Source: Spirogloea muscicola
Taxonomy: Eukaryota > Streptophyta > Zygnematophyceae > Spirogloeales > Spirogloeaceae
Reading direction: 5' to 3'
Assembly (NCBI GenBank): GCA_009602725.1
Contig: WELB01000047.1
Location: forward strand, 614,028-678,027
DNA: 64,000 nt
Below, one piece after another: positions 8,810 through 19,375 of the stretch (within the stretch, counting starts at the first letter, position 1; each line of letters opens with the position of its first letter). Position numbers and translations under genes: made by a program. The notes under the pieces were generated by a model. It was not told where the DNA came from. It saw only the letters and a list, made by a program, of their open reading frames with translations, and made no database searches.

Positions 8810-10581
8810 GCCGCAACAGGCTCTGAAGCTCAAGCAGCTCACGGTCATCACGCTTGCTGAGACGGCTAAGGTGCCTCGCCCCTCGATGATCCTGACAGTT
8901 GTTCGTCGTGCTCTTGGCCCCTAGACAGGTTTGTGTGGCAGCATGCTCTCTATTCTGCTCTCAAGTGACAACCCTTGACAAAGGTGGGTTTGTATCTGGT
9001 ACTACAGGGTCTTGATGAGCAATCACCCCCCCAACTTGCAACTCGGTGATGTAGCGGCTGTCCTGCAACTTTGCCGTACGACCTCCTCATGGCGCAGCTG
9101 GACATCGCAATTGTGCGGGAGCTGGAGGACATGCTGATCAATAACTGCATGTACGCTGTATGTTTGGTCTCACTTATCCCGCTCTTGACTGGGGTACCCA
9201 CACATGGAGATGCTGACTGACCTTTCCTGTAGTCTCTGCCAAATGCATGATGGCATGGACATGAGAGCAGATGTTGTGATGCAGCCTTCTCCCATTGGTA
9301 TGTCACGCTGCAAGGACATGCTGCAAGGAGTGACCAAACTGCAACATGACGAGGCCAAGCTTGGCCAGGCTGACCCAGTCTGAGGTTTCAGCTGAATCTG
9401 GTTCATAGTTGCCAGATGCTGTTGCTTTCGAACGTGCTTGGTGTTTGAAGCTTTTGCTGGCTCCTTTTGTGATTGCAGGGCATCATCAGGTGCAAGTTGG
9501 ATCAGCAGCAACGGTGTTTATAGGTGACCTGCTTGTCCACTTGCTGGAATGGTGGAATTGCCCCAACTCTCCGGTGCAGCTGTCGGGACTCACAAAAGCA
9601 GCTCAATGATATGTCGAGCTGCAGGTTCACTCGGCAGCTGGGAGGGATCTGAGGTCTGAACAAGTGGAGAGCTTGCTGGAGACTCTTGGAACTTGGTAAC
9701 TATCAAGGAACCCCTATTGGGGTGCATCGCCAGCTGGCACCTTGTGTATGGGCTTGTCAATATGGAAGAGGAGCAATATCAAGCGACGTGACTGTTAGTG
9801 TTGCCTTTGCAACTGTGCTTGACTGGGCCTTTTCAGGTTAAGTACGGCCGAAGAGCTCTTATTGACGATTAAGGACAAGATCCACTAGGCAGACGCGCAG
9901 AGTGCTGCCCACTGGTGGCACCGCAAGGAGGTGGAGGATGCTGCTGAGGAGGTCAAGAACGTGCTCAAGAGAGCAACCCTTCTTAACCCTTGACCTTTCT
10001 GTCTTTGCGTGCAGAAGTCTGGATGACTACCTCATTAAGTTCCCTGATTGACCTATTCTTTGTCAATGATGCGGCAGAGGACCCCTTTCCCTCATTCCCC
10101 ACACCGAGGATGATCAGATTCTTGTACTCTCGACTCACGAAGCATTACTTGATGCCGAACGTGCCTGGTTCTCTGCATAGTCAAGTTGGTATCGAGCAGG
10201 GCCTGGTTCAGCGGCATTTGCCAGAGCACATCCTGTATGTCACATTTTACTCTAGTGAAAGCGTCCTACAGTGATAACTCAGTAAGTTTGATCCAGAAGC
10301 ATTGTTGTGAAGGGGTTTATAGAAGCAGCCGTTGAGACTCTCCGGGTGGGTATGTCGTGTCAAAGTGGCTGGAGAATCAAGTCAAGTATGGCTGCCCAGC
10401 CGTGATTGGAGTCACTTGTCAAAGATTTGCAATCTGACTGTTTCTTCACGAGGTGTGGGTGCAGTCTAAGGCAGAGAGGGGGCAGTCGGACTTGATGTCT
10501 GGAGATAGTAGGCCGTCAGCCATGGACTACGTGGAGGAGGATCGTAGCCGACCAAAAAGGTGGCAAGATTTCCACGCTTAA
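8810..10581 (+). pseudogene. CSN7 pseudogene (exons 3-8), inverted duplicate
   Basis: Six blocks match exons 3 to 8 of the intact CSN7 gene at 24,293-26,859 in order, with introns retained, so this is a DNA-level duplicate and not a processed copy. Exon 3 (LKLKQLTVITLAE) starts at the junction with LBD sequence, so exons 1 and 2 are missing. The exon 4 acceptor AG is lost near 9,068. Exon 5 ends in a stop (TAG 9,521-9,523, from GAG). Exon 7 has TAG at 9,886-9,888 in place of a Trp codon. The last exon still reads SAMDYVEEDRSRPKRWQD and ends in TAA at 10,579-10,581. With two stops, a lost acceptor and no start it cannot make CSN7. Confidence 0.88.
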
Positions 10582-11085
10582 CCCACTTTACTTCTGCAGT
10601 GTAGGTTCCAGCGCTTGACAACGAAGAAGCTGGACTTAAGCCCAAATATATATGTGCGATACTGATTAGGACGTGTGTCTAAACCATGCCCTCTTCGCAC
10701 TGCCACAGTAATGCGTGGTTTGCCAAGTGGGCATGAAGCACATGTTTGACCTGGCGCCTCCTGCACTGCTTGGCAGAAGGCGATGATCTTGCTACCCAAA
10801 GCTGATTGCTCAATTCGATGACGAGGCTGAATCTGGACTTCTCAATTGCTTCAGCACCAGGATGAGCCATGAGGCATAGATGCCAAGCTGTGGACTTAAA
10901 GCCAGGGACATGTAGTATTTGGACGTTGAAGAGTGCAGTGCCTTGACAAAGTCGACATTGCACCCGACTTTGCGAGCAGCAAATGCTGCAATGATGTTGT
11001 GTGCCAGCTTAGTCAAGCTGCACTCATGTTGCCAGTATGCTGCTCATGGAAGTGCCGAAAGTTCTTTGTGGCATAAGATTGTTGG
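10582..11085. repeat. Distal part of the CSN7 segmental duplication
   Basis: Aligns in inverted orientation with about 23,790-24,290, beyond the CSN7 stop codon. A minus-strand frame (about 11,016-10,690) reads TKLAHNIIAAF, KALHSSTSKYY and SPQLGIYA and has a counterpart in the other copy. Its identity is unknown. Confidence 0.75.
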
Positions 11086-11604
11086 TATTGTTGCCTTAAG
11101 ATGACTCTGGTCTTTAAAACAAAAATGCAGTGAGCCGGTGTACTTCCCTTCCTAGTCAAAATAGATGACTTGATGCACTAGCAGAAGCTGAATGGGCGCT
11201 TTTCAGGAAGCTGTTGGAATCATGCGAAGCATGCCAATTCACCTCCCTTGGAGGGTCTGGGTTTCATTGCTGCCGGTATGGGCAGCCAGCGCCGCACGCT
11301 TCCTAAAGCGCTCAAGATGATGGGGCATGCAACCTGACCAGCAGGGCATCCTGGCTGCCGCCCTGCCGACATCATCAGTTTCTCACAATGCTCGCTTACA
11401 GTAGACAATATGCGAGATTGAGAAGACATTGTCGACATTGTGTTGTTCTTCTTGCCTTGCTGCAACTTTGACCATGCTTGCTAGAGCATGTACGTTTTCC
11501 AAGCGCTTAATCACTTCATTAGCCAAGCAATTTACAGCCGAGATTGTACACCTCAAACTACGTCCTAGTGCTAATTCTCGATGCGTTTGGATCAATACAG
11601 ATCT
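11086..11604. other. No recognised feature
   Basis: About 520 bases of ordinary base composition between the duplication and LBD copy 3. No frame, repeat or RNA gene could be supported on either strand. Confidence 0.4.
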
Positions 11605-12275
11605 TCGGGAAAACGTGAGCGAAGATGCTACAGGATGCAAACGCAACGCATTACTAGAAAGGTACCACTCTCGCCACTCATGCTCCACTTCGCCATTTTG
11701 GCAGCTGTAGCACTTTTCAAAGACAAAGTCCTGCGCTTCGCAGTCGCTAGATCTGCTTACGGACCCTTGTAAATGACTCCCGCCAGATCCAACCGTGTGT
11801 CATCCAACCCCATCGTCGCCCTCCCTTCCATTGCACCGGGGCTGCACTCCATACCTCCCCAGCCACTTTCCGCTCTTCCTAACTGGTGCCTCGCCACAAG
11901 CAACAGCAATCAATTCTGAAGTATGAAGCAATACTTGTGGGTGCTGCAGGCTACACTTTCTCGGGGAGCGCCTTGAGCACACAATTGAGTTGCTGACGCA
12001 GATCCAAGCGATTGAGATAGAAATCAAGGTAAGGAGGCCGAGGGAGCACGAGCGAGTACTGATTGTGAGGAAATGGACCTAGTATTTCATGTAGCACCCA
12101 ATCGAGAGAATGTCTGCATCCTATTCTGTCTAGCACGTGCTGGTTCAGCCTGTTTCAAGGCATGCTTTCAGCTGGCAAAGTACCCGATATATTCACCAGA
12201 GGTCAGTATTGACCTGATAGCATTATATGTGAAACAGGATGAAGGGGCCAGCTTGAAATTGGATACCGCTTAGAA
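11605..12275 (+). pseudogene. LBD-like gene, copy 3, 5'-truncated
   Basis: Nearly identical to 1,567-2,225 of copy 1, so a recent duplicate. It starts inside the post-GAS region (the exon with the zinc motif is missing), keeps YEAILVGAAGYTFSGS and the LEHTIELLTQI segment with the same frame change, and ends abruptly at about 12,275, where a minus-strand LINE-B fragment begins. Confidence 0.65.
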
Positions 12276-12690
12276 GGCCTGCTCGCGTATGGACGGCGTG
12301 GGCAAGCGAGCGTTGAAACGATGCGCATGCGGAAGACTTGGGCGAGCGAACCGGCGGCGTTGAAGCGGGCAAGCCGCTGAAGGAGATCCAGCCAGCGGCT
12401 GCCGAAAGCCCCGTGTACATCCATCGCCAGGGCCGCGAATTCATCACCAACCGGGGCGATCAGCATAATTCCGCTCCTTGCCCCGGGCCGCCAGGCCGAC
12501 CGCGTGCCAAGCAAACGACGCCGATCTGGTGAGTTTGGTGGAGTCGATGCAGTCAGTTGTCACCACATCGGCGATGATGCTGGGACCGCCGCCGGGCGGG
12601 ATGGCGAACAAGTCGGCGCGTCGTGTATGGGGCCTATTATCTACTATGGGGGGCAAGGGCTGTCAGATCCAGCAGATCCCGACGCGGCAA
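12276..12690 (-). mobile_element. LINE-B fragment, endonuclease to C-terminal region
   Basis: The minus strand encodes RRADLFAIPPGGGPSIIAD, the endonuclease-like block, then the DVHGAFGSRWLDLLQRLA helix region and FNAAGSLAQVFRMR, with indels between frames. Both the zinc knuckle and the 3' tail are missing. It truncates LBD copy 3 on its left. Confidence 0.7.
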
Positions 12691-13205
12691 ACGAAGTAAA
12701 ATTTCAGCTGACGTAGCCGGTAGAATAAAGAAAGAAGAAAGGGCTCGCCCATTGAGGATAGGGGCTGGAAAAGCCAGCCCCAAAAAGCATTAACAAAGGA
12801 CGAGAAGGGGGCCAGGGGAAGCGTTAAGAAACCAGCCGACTTCGGCTGTGTGGTCCTTTGTCATTTCTTTTCGGGCTGGGTGATCACAGCCCTTGCTCCT
12901 CTTGGGAGAGCCACTTGTTTTCTCTCTTGCTTGCCCACAAAAGAGAATCTTTTCAATGTCAGGCAATGGCTGTGAGAGGCCAGCCCAAAAGGAATAGCTC
13001 TTCCATTCATTACAGGGCAACGGCTGTGAGCGGCGTCACTGCCTGCCTCTTTCTGAAGGGTTACTGAGTGCCTCGTGGCCACCTGAGTCACTGTGTGCCT
13101 TAGCTTCTTTTCTGGTCCATTACTAATTTCATTCCATTACAAATCATTCATTTTTTTGGGCTGGCCACTCACAGCCATCGTCCTCTACTGGAAGCGTCCC
13201 TCTCT
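12691..13205. mobile_element. Mixed-orientation LINE tails (C, A, E, D)
   Basis: C-type tail on minus (about 12,745-12,815, arms of GGGCTGG/CCAGCCC), A-type on plus (about 12,860-12,925), two E-like tails on minus (about 12,940-13,035), then a D-type 3' end on plus (about 13,050-13,205) that abuts unit X copy b. Confidence 0.65.
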
Positions 13206-14440
13206 TCTTAAGGAGGCAAACTGAGGGTGATCTTGAGGGGTCCGGCTTTGTCTGGTGTCACACCGACATTTCAAGACCAGCTTACCTGCTGGAGGGTACC
13301 CCGCAAGACTTAAACATGATGCAGTAAGGCTAAGATTGGGGTTGCAAGCAGTGTATTCCAAGTATTAACATGCCCCTCACAAGGCTTCCCTCGTTGCGCT
13401 TCTCTTTCTAAGTGATTCAGCAATGTGTAGTGATGGAGAGGCCAAGGTGGGTAGCTTGCTTCTACTCATTCACTCAATACACGAGGGGGGGTCAGAACCT
13501 CATGAGTCTGGTCACGGGGGGTGTAGGAGCGAAAGCCCGTGAAGCATCGCGAAGCACCACGTACACTACGCAGTTGGGTGCCTTGCCCGGGGTTGCCCGA
13601 AGGTAACAGGCGGCAACACCTTCTCCCGGGCAAAAGCTAGCAACTGTCCTCATAGTGAGCAGCCTTGGACTACTTACAGAGAGCCGGCACCGAGCCGCAG
13701 GTACGGGCAGCTGCGACGGGCTGCAGCAGCACGCATCAGCAGGCTGCAACGAGGGCCTGCCGTAGCAGGCAGCAGCAAAGCTGCGCCCATTTCTTGGTGA
13801 TTGAAGGCTCCCCCTTGTGGTTGTGCTTCTCCGAGCCGCCTTCCATCCAGGGTGTAGAAACTAAAGCACAAATCAACCACCGTAGCAATTGAGAGTCAGC
13901 CACTCCTTGTACAAGGCTGATGCCCACTGCTTGGAGGGCTACAGCTTTGCTGACATGGAGAAGAGCTTAAACAATCTTGCCACCTGCGTGCATGCGTTTG
14001 TCTTTGCATTTCGCTGCCAATACATTATCTGAGACTCTACCTAGGCTGCACTTGTTGCACTTGATGACTTGCTCATTGATATCACTGATTTGGTTGTCAG
14101 CACCATTCTCTACCGACCTGTCATTGTTTTAGTCAAGTGGCGGCGGGATGTCCCATGCAGAGTCAATGACGACATCGAATTCCAGAGGTAATGTCCACTC
14201 GGGATCTGCGTCAAGGTCAGGACATGAGCTCGACCAGCCATGACCAGCCATCTACTCCAAGTTGTCTTGACCCCAATTCTGGATTTCTACGCATCCACTC
14301 CAGCAGAATGTGATTTAGCTGGTCCTTACCGCCTGGGACAACACCTACATTGTCGTCGAAAAGCTGTAGGCCGGTGAGGTATGAGCTTTGCAGCTCCGCA
14401 TGCTTGCTACGCAGTAGCATCTGCAAAGTGGAATGAGATT
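13206..14440 (-). repeat. Unit X, copy b
   Basis: Reverse-complement relative of 3,190-4,400. On the minus strand the frame at about 14,120-13,736 reads SDINEQVIKCNKCSLGRVSD, then (after one stop) GISLVQGVADSQLLRWL and TPWMEGGSEKHNHKGE, closely matching copy a. A further segment at 14,426-14,217 gives MLLRSKHAELQSS and HILLEWMRRNPE. Parts of the protein are kept in both copies, which may reflect a recent coding past. Function unknown. Confidence 0.55.
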
Positions 14441-14760
14441 GTAAAGAATGAGATTAAGAAGCCCACCTCAGCAATGGGTACGTCTTGGAGGTAGACAGGC
14501 TGGTACCTGACACAGTGAAACTTCTAGCCCTCTGAAAGACACAGCAAATATGCAGTGGCAGTTTGTCGTTGCTGTGTATGTTGCAGGCTGCTTGCCAGCT
14601 TCAGCTAGTCCTTACTTACTTCGAGCTCGTCGACCTTGTGCGAAACCATTCCAAGCAGCTCCTCCGAAGCCGCGTTGTGATCGTTGCGGTCTTCGTCCTG
14701 TGTAAAGAAGTGCTGCACCCATCGGGAATGGATGTGTAGCCTGAAGCAGCCAAGTGAGAC
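14441..14760 (-). other. Exon-like segment upstream of unit X copy b
   Basis: On the minus strand, about 14,735-14,632 reads WVQHFFTQDEDRNDHNAASE, then ELLGMVSHKVDELE, and ends at a good splice donor (GTAAGTAAGG). It may be an earlier exon of the unit X gene. No family is recognised, and it is uncertain whether it is expressed. Confidence 0.3.
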
Positions 14761-14911
14761 AATCTAATTCTCAGGTGCATGAGCTTGCGGACGGGCCCTC
14801 AAGGCTCCGAAAAGGCTCTCGAACTATAGCCATTGGTGGGAGTCAGTGGTGGTTGAGTGAAGGCGGGGAGGGGCGGTGGGCGGTGACGAGAGCGAGAGAG
14901 CGCGAGCAAGA

Positions 14912-14913
<2 letters not shown>

Positions 14914-15000
<87 letters not shown>
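14914..15000. repeat. (TG)n microsatellite
   Basis: About 43 uninterrupted TG dinucleotides, continuing as a GA-rich run to the gap at 15,025. Long frames across it (VCVC.. or THTH..) are artefacts of the repeat and the gap. Confidence 0.98.
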
Positions 15001-15002
<2 letters not shown>

Positions 15003-15024
15003 TGTGAGTGAGAGAGTGAGAGAG

Positions 15025-15588
15025 NNNNNNNNNNNNNNNNNNNNNNNNNNNNNNNNNNNNNNNNNNNNNNNNNNNNNNNNNNNNNNNNNNNNNNNNNNNN
15101 NNNNNNNNNNNNNNNNNNNNNNNNNNNNNNNNNNNNNNNNNNNNNNNNNNNNNNNNNNNNNNNNNNNNNNNNNNNNNNNNNNNNNNNNNNNNNNNNNNNN
15201 NNNNNNNNNNNNNNNNNNNNNNNNNNNNNNNNNNNNNNNNNNNNNNNNNNNNNNNNNNNNNNNNNNNNNNNNNNNNNNNNNNNNNNNNNNNNNNNNNNNN
15301 NNNNNNNNNNNNNNNNNNNNNNNNNNNNNNNNNNNNNNNNNNNNNNNNNNNNNNNNNNNNNNNNNNNNNNNNNNNNNNNNNNNNNNNNNNNNNNNNNNNN
15401 NNNNNNNNNNNNNNNNNNNNNNNNNNNNNNNNNNNNNNNNNNNNNNNNNNNNNNNNNNNNNNNNNNNNNNNNNNNNNNNNNNNNNNNNNNNNNNNNNNNN
15501 NNNNNNNNNNNNNNNNNNNNNNNNNNNNNNNNNNNNNNNNNNNNNNNNNNNNNNNNNNNNNNNNNNNNNNNNNNNNNNNNNNNNNNNN
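15025..15588. other. Assembly gap (564 N)
   Basis: Unknown bases flanked by a TG/GA microsatellite on the left and a run of G on the right, so the true length may differ from the number of N. Confidence 0.99.
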
Positions 15589-15614
15589 GGGGGGGGGGGT
15601 GGTAAATTTGGGTC

Positions 15615-15995
15615 TCTTCTCGGCCTGCAGCTTCCGGGAGTGTCGGATCCGAGAAAAGGAAAACAAAAAGAAAGCGCGGCCAAATTGACTGGTGGCTGTG
15701 ATCGGAGGACTGCATTCCCTTCCTTCTGCGCTGTCTGGCCTCCACCAACATGATATTCTGCCACGCATTGGGGCTGGCCTATACAAGTGCCTCTACAGTC
15801 ATAGCTCTTTCCTGACCTTTGGCGTCCACTCTTTCTTGGCTGGTCTTTCAAAGCCCCCGCTCCTTTTTGGCAATCGGCTGCAGTATTTGCAGATCCGCTG
15901 CCTTGTTAGATTCGATGAGGTTTACTGATCTGAGAGGGGGGGGGCTGAGGGCCACCTGTCCGTGGGCGTCGGAGGAGGGAGGGGCGGGCGGGGAG
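15615..15995 (+). repeat. Dispersed repeat G, copy 1
   Basis: Matches 18,525-18,855 along its length. Contains a hairpin-like segment (GGGGCTGGCCTATACAAG..) and a following GGCTGGTCTTTCAAAGCC, so it is probably the 3' part of another LINE-related family. It ends in a G-rich tract before LINE-A sequence begins. Confidence 0.55.
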
Positions 15996-16049
15996 GAGGG
16001 GGGGTTGGCGAGGGGCGTCGTTGCGCCGTCCGATTCTGCCGATCACAGC

Positions 16050-16510
16050 TCCGCTTCCTGGGGTTCTGCCACTTGGCGTCACCGCTGATGGGTGGACCCC
16101 TATGCCTCCCGCTTCCAGGTGGGGATAGTTGTCCGGCAGCTAGTCTGTCGGATTGGAGGCTCCTCACTCGTAATTACTGAGTGGTCCATCCTCCCCCGTT
16201 CTGCCAAAACCTCTTCAGGCCCCTTAGTAGCTGCTTAGCTCGTAGTTTGGCCCCTTCGAACCTTGTCAATTCTTTTAGGGCTGACTTCTCACAGTCCTTG
16301 CCCCCATTGGGAGAGCCACTTCTTCCAGGAGCCCAGCTTCTCTGACCTGCGGCTGCTTAGCAGGGTTGCTTCGTAGCTGCTTTGTTTCTTTTTGTGCTTG
16401 TTTTTCTTAGCGCCTCCCCTGGACCCCTTCTCGTACTCTGTTCATTCTTTTTTGGGCTGGCTTTTCCAGCCCCCATCCTCAGTGGGTGAGCCCTTCTCCT
16501 GCGGAGCGTC
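16050..16510 (+). mobile_element. LINE-A 3' end followed by LINE-C 3' end
   Basis: At 16,137-16,180 the frame reads AASLSDWRLLTRNY-stop. The stop codon lies in a stem-loop with CACTC (16,165-16,169) and GAGTG (16,179-16,183). The A-type UTR and tail run to about 16,325. A C-type end follows at once: UTR from about 16,340, hairpin GGGCTGGCTTTTCCAGCCCC at about 16,455, ending GGGTGAGCCCTTCTCC. Confidence 0.75.
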
Positions 16511-16574
16511 AGGTCGCTCTGCTGCTCTTGGCGGCGGGACACTGCACGCCTCGCAAGGCGCAGTCTAAGTGCCA

Positions 16575-17870
16575 GTCACCAGCAGTCCACGTCAACGACC
16601 CGCAACGGCCCGTCTAAGGCCAGTGACGGTCTACAACCAATGGTCTACCCAAACACGGGTTAGCATCAAGCTTACCGGTCTAGCATGGACGTGTATGTTT
16701 GCTGTTGATGTCGTCGTCGAACCAATCATAGTCTACCATTGAGTGTGGTCTTTTCACCGGTCAATTTCCATCCCCATTTTCACACGAGCACCACGGTGTC
16801 TCGCACCACGACTCCGGCTTGCTTTATGACTCTTCTCAAGGAAAGCAGAACAGCTTCCTCGCTCGTCCGCGTCATGGGGGTTCCTAACTTCTTCAAGCAT
16901 CTGGCCGTCTTTGCTATGGCTTTGACAAATTGGCAATGTGACATCGTTACACGTACCAGAAACGTTACTTGGTGCACAAATCCATCGCATGCTTGTGGAT
17001 TTGTGCACGGGCCTTCCATGTGGAGCTTGGAAGCTATAGCCTTACCAACAGGCCCGCCACTACTGCTCTTGTCGCTCTCTGGAGGAACCTGCTGCTAAGC
17101 CGACCTGCTCAGTACCACGGGCCAGCGAGGAGCGACCCGACACGACACACGACACTGTCTGCCCGGAGTCCCTTGGCCTTGCCATGTCCCTCAAGGCCAT
17201 ATTTATGTTCTCATGTATTAGCATTCCTCTTCTCGTTCTATGACAACTTGCTGCTGATAGACGATCGTGGCCCCCTTGGAGGAGCCACTGTACTTGCTGT
17301 ACATGATCATGCGTGCAAGATCAGGCGAAGGCCATCGCCCTCTCTCCCCCTTTCTCCCGCCTACTCTACCCCTGTCTATTCTTCTGTGCCTTCCCATTGC
17401 TTCCCTTCTCTCTGCCTCTCTTCTTTCTCAGAAGGCATGGGCGACATGACTATGCCTCTGCTCGTCTGCTACGATGCAAACACAAGGCGCACACTCTTTC
17501 GTCGATTTTATATAATTTGCCGGCCTCGTTCTGCTTGTGAGAAGGACGTAGCCTTTCATAATAAAGATATCAGTCCTAGATATATTGATGGCTTGAACAA
17601 GCGACTGTCATTTGGATCTCCATCCTCTTTCCAAATGTAGTCCACTCAGTCAGCCAATCGAGCCCAACATTCTACGTGGTCCTCCAATTCTAAGCTGCCT
17701 CTTTTTATCCTGTTTCACAAACAATGCTACCAGGTCAGTACTTGTCCTCTCGTAAAAATCGAGTACTTTGCCAGCTGAAAGCATGCCTTGAAACAGGCTG
17801 ACCCAGCACGTGCTAGAGTGAATAGGACGCAGACATTATCACAATTGGGTGCTATACGTAAGACCATACG
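16575..17870 (-). repeat. Downstream flank of the LBD unit, copy 2
   Basis: On the minus strand this runs in the same order as 2,050-3,060: the LBD 3' flank (17,870-17,230) and then the GGTCTACC-rich distal part (17,230-16,575). Together with the LBD-like exon at 18,419-18,100 it forms one minus-strand LBD locus interrupted by simple repeats. It contains a perfect 13-base inverted repeat at 16,972-17,008. Confidence 0.65.
16972..17008. repeat. 13-bp perfect inverted repeat
   Basis: GTGCACAAATCCA (16,972-16,984) faces TGGATTTGTGCAC (16,996-17,008) across an 11-base loop. This part is not present in the copy at 2.7-3.1 kb. Confidence 0.9.
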
Positions 17871-17872
17871 TA

Positions 17873-18095
17873 AGACGGAGACGGAGACCGAGACAGAGAC
17901 GGAGACGGAGAAGAGACAGAGACAGCGACAGAGACAGAGACAGACAGAACTGAGACTGAGACTGAGACTGAGAGGGCGGAAGAGAGATGATTAGAGACAG
18001 AAAGAGGGCGGAAGAGAGATAAGTAGAGATTGAGCAAAAGAGAGAGAGCAAGAGAGAGAGCAAAAGAGAAAGGGCGAGAGTAAAGGAGAGGGATA
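17873..18095. repeat. Low-complexity GAGACN/GAGA tract
   Basis: Imperfect tandem hexamers of the GAGACG/GAGACA type grading into GAGAGC repeats. It lies between the LBD-like first exon and the LBD 3' flank, in the place of the LBD middle exon. Confidence 0.9.
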
Positions 18096-18099
18096 AAGA

Positions 18100-18419
18100 A
18101 GGAGGGCATACGTCTGTAGGAGGTGGTCGCGGTGTGGCGTCGCGATGCGCCGCATGTGCCGCAGCACCAGGTCCGTGCCGTAGGTCTGGCGTGACCGTGT
18201 ACTCCGCCTGCTTCGCCAGCGTCGACGGCTTGAAGCTTGTTCCAGTGAACGGGCACGACGCCTCGCACCTCTTGTTTGCTCTCCGCGGCACGAGGTGCAC
18301 GAGAACCTAGTCGACAATCGCCGCGGAGCCTGCGCCAGTGCTGGCGGCTCCTCCGCCAGCACTGGCGGCTCTCCCGTTGCTGGGTCTTGGTCGTCGTCAG
18401 AGAGCCGGCGGCGCACCAT
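18100..18419 (-). pseudogene. LBD-like gene, copy 4, first exon with frameshift
   Basis: From the minus-strand ATG at 18,419 the frame reads a Pro-rich leader and then CTSC. After a one-base shift it continues RANKRCEASCPFTGTSFKP. Joined, this matches the CX2CX6CX3C motif and the following LTGTVYKPF segment of copy 1, so it is a fourth LBD-like sequence. The GAS-like FG motif cannot be found downstream, and the sequence runs into the GAGACN tract. Its leader differs from copy 1, so it is an older paralogue and not a recent duplicate. Confidence 0.5.
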
Positions 18420-18524
18420 GCTCAGTATCGGAGGAGCAGCGGTGGGGGGACTGTGGGGGGGCAAGCGAGGCCGCCGGCTCTATACGGTGCACGCTGATTG
18501 TGGGGCGAGGGGGTTGGGGTTCAT

Positions 18525-18855
18525 CTGGGTCTCTTCCCGGCCTGCAGCCTCCCGGGGAGTCGGATAGGAAGGACTGCCATTACTGGCCATTATGTAATTC
18601 TTTGGCTTCCCAGTGGGGCTGGCCTGTACAACTGCCTCTGCAGCCATAGCTCTTCCTGAAGGCTTTTTCTCGTCTACTATTTCTTGGCTGCCCTTTCACA
18701 GCCCCCGCCTCCCTTAGCAATCGGCTTTAGTATTTGCAAAACGGCTTTATCATTTGATTTGATCACTTCTGTTGATCACAGAGGGGAGGGGGGGCTCAGG
18801 GCCACCTGGCCCCAGGGCGTCGGAGGAGGGAGGCGCGGGCGGGGAGGAGGGCTGA
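18525..18855 (+). repeat. Dispersed repeat G, copy 2
   Basis: Matches 15,615-15,995, including the GGGGCTGGCCTGTACAAC segment and the following GGCTGCCCTTTCACAGCC. It ends in the same G-rich tract. Coding content is not evident. Confidence 0.55.
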
Positions 18856-19011
18856 TGGGTGGTCCCATTGCGCAGCGTCGGATGCGGATGACGAGCGGAA
18901 ATGACGATCGTCGGGTCTGCGCAGACGGGTTCCTGACGGTCCGACAGTCTCGACGGTCTGCACGCCGTTTCTATGGACCATCAGAACGCTCGTCAGCCTC
19001 TGGTGCGCTCT

Positions 19012-19375
19012 GAAGAAAGTGGCTCTCCAACAGGGGGCAAGGGCTGTGAACAGCCAGCCCGAAAAGCAGTGACAAGGTTTGAAGGGCCAAAGCCTTGGCT
19101 CAGAACTGGGGTAGGATGGATGGATGGGTAGGTTGAATTACTCAATGACCACGACTTGGGAGCCGCAAATCCGAAAGACTAGCAGCCGAGAAGAAAAGAA
19201 CCTCTGAAGAGAAGAACCACTTCTTTTAGGGTGAGTGCCTCGTGGCCAGTTGAGGCACTGTGTGCTTCAGCGCTTTCTCTGGCTCCTTCGACATTTGTTT
19301 ATCCCACTTTCTGGGCTTGCCACTCACAGCCATCGCATTTCAGTGGAAGCGTCTTTCTCTTCTTAAGGAGGCAAA
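19012..19375. mobile_element. LINE-A end (minus) next to LINE-D end (plus)
   Basis: A-type tail and 3' UTR on minus at about 19,015-19,195, including CTAGCAGCCGAG near the ORF end; D-type 3' UTR and hairpin on plus at about 19,230-19,375, abutting unit X copy c. 18,856-19,011 has no recognised feature. Confidence 0.6.

Noticed and set aside
14799-15851. Very long frames across the N gap
   Set aside because: They consist of TH/CV dipeptides from the TG microsatellite plus unknown residues. The same holds for 48,851-50,263, where poly-A gives poly-Lys or poly-Phe.
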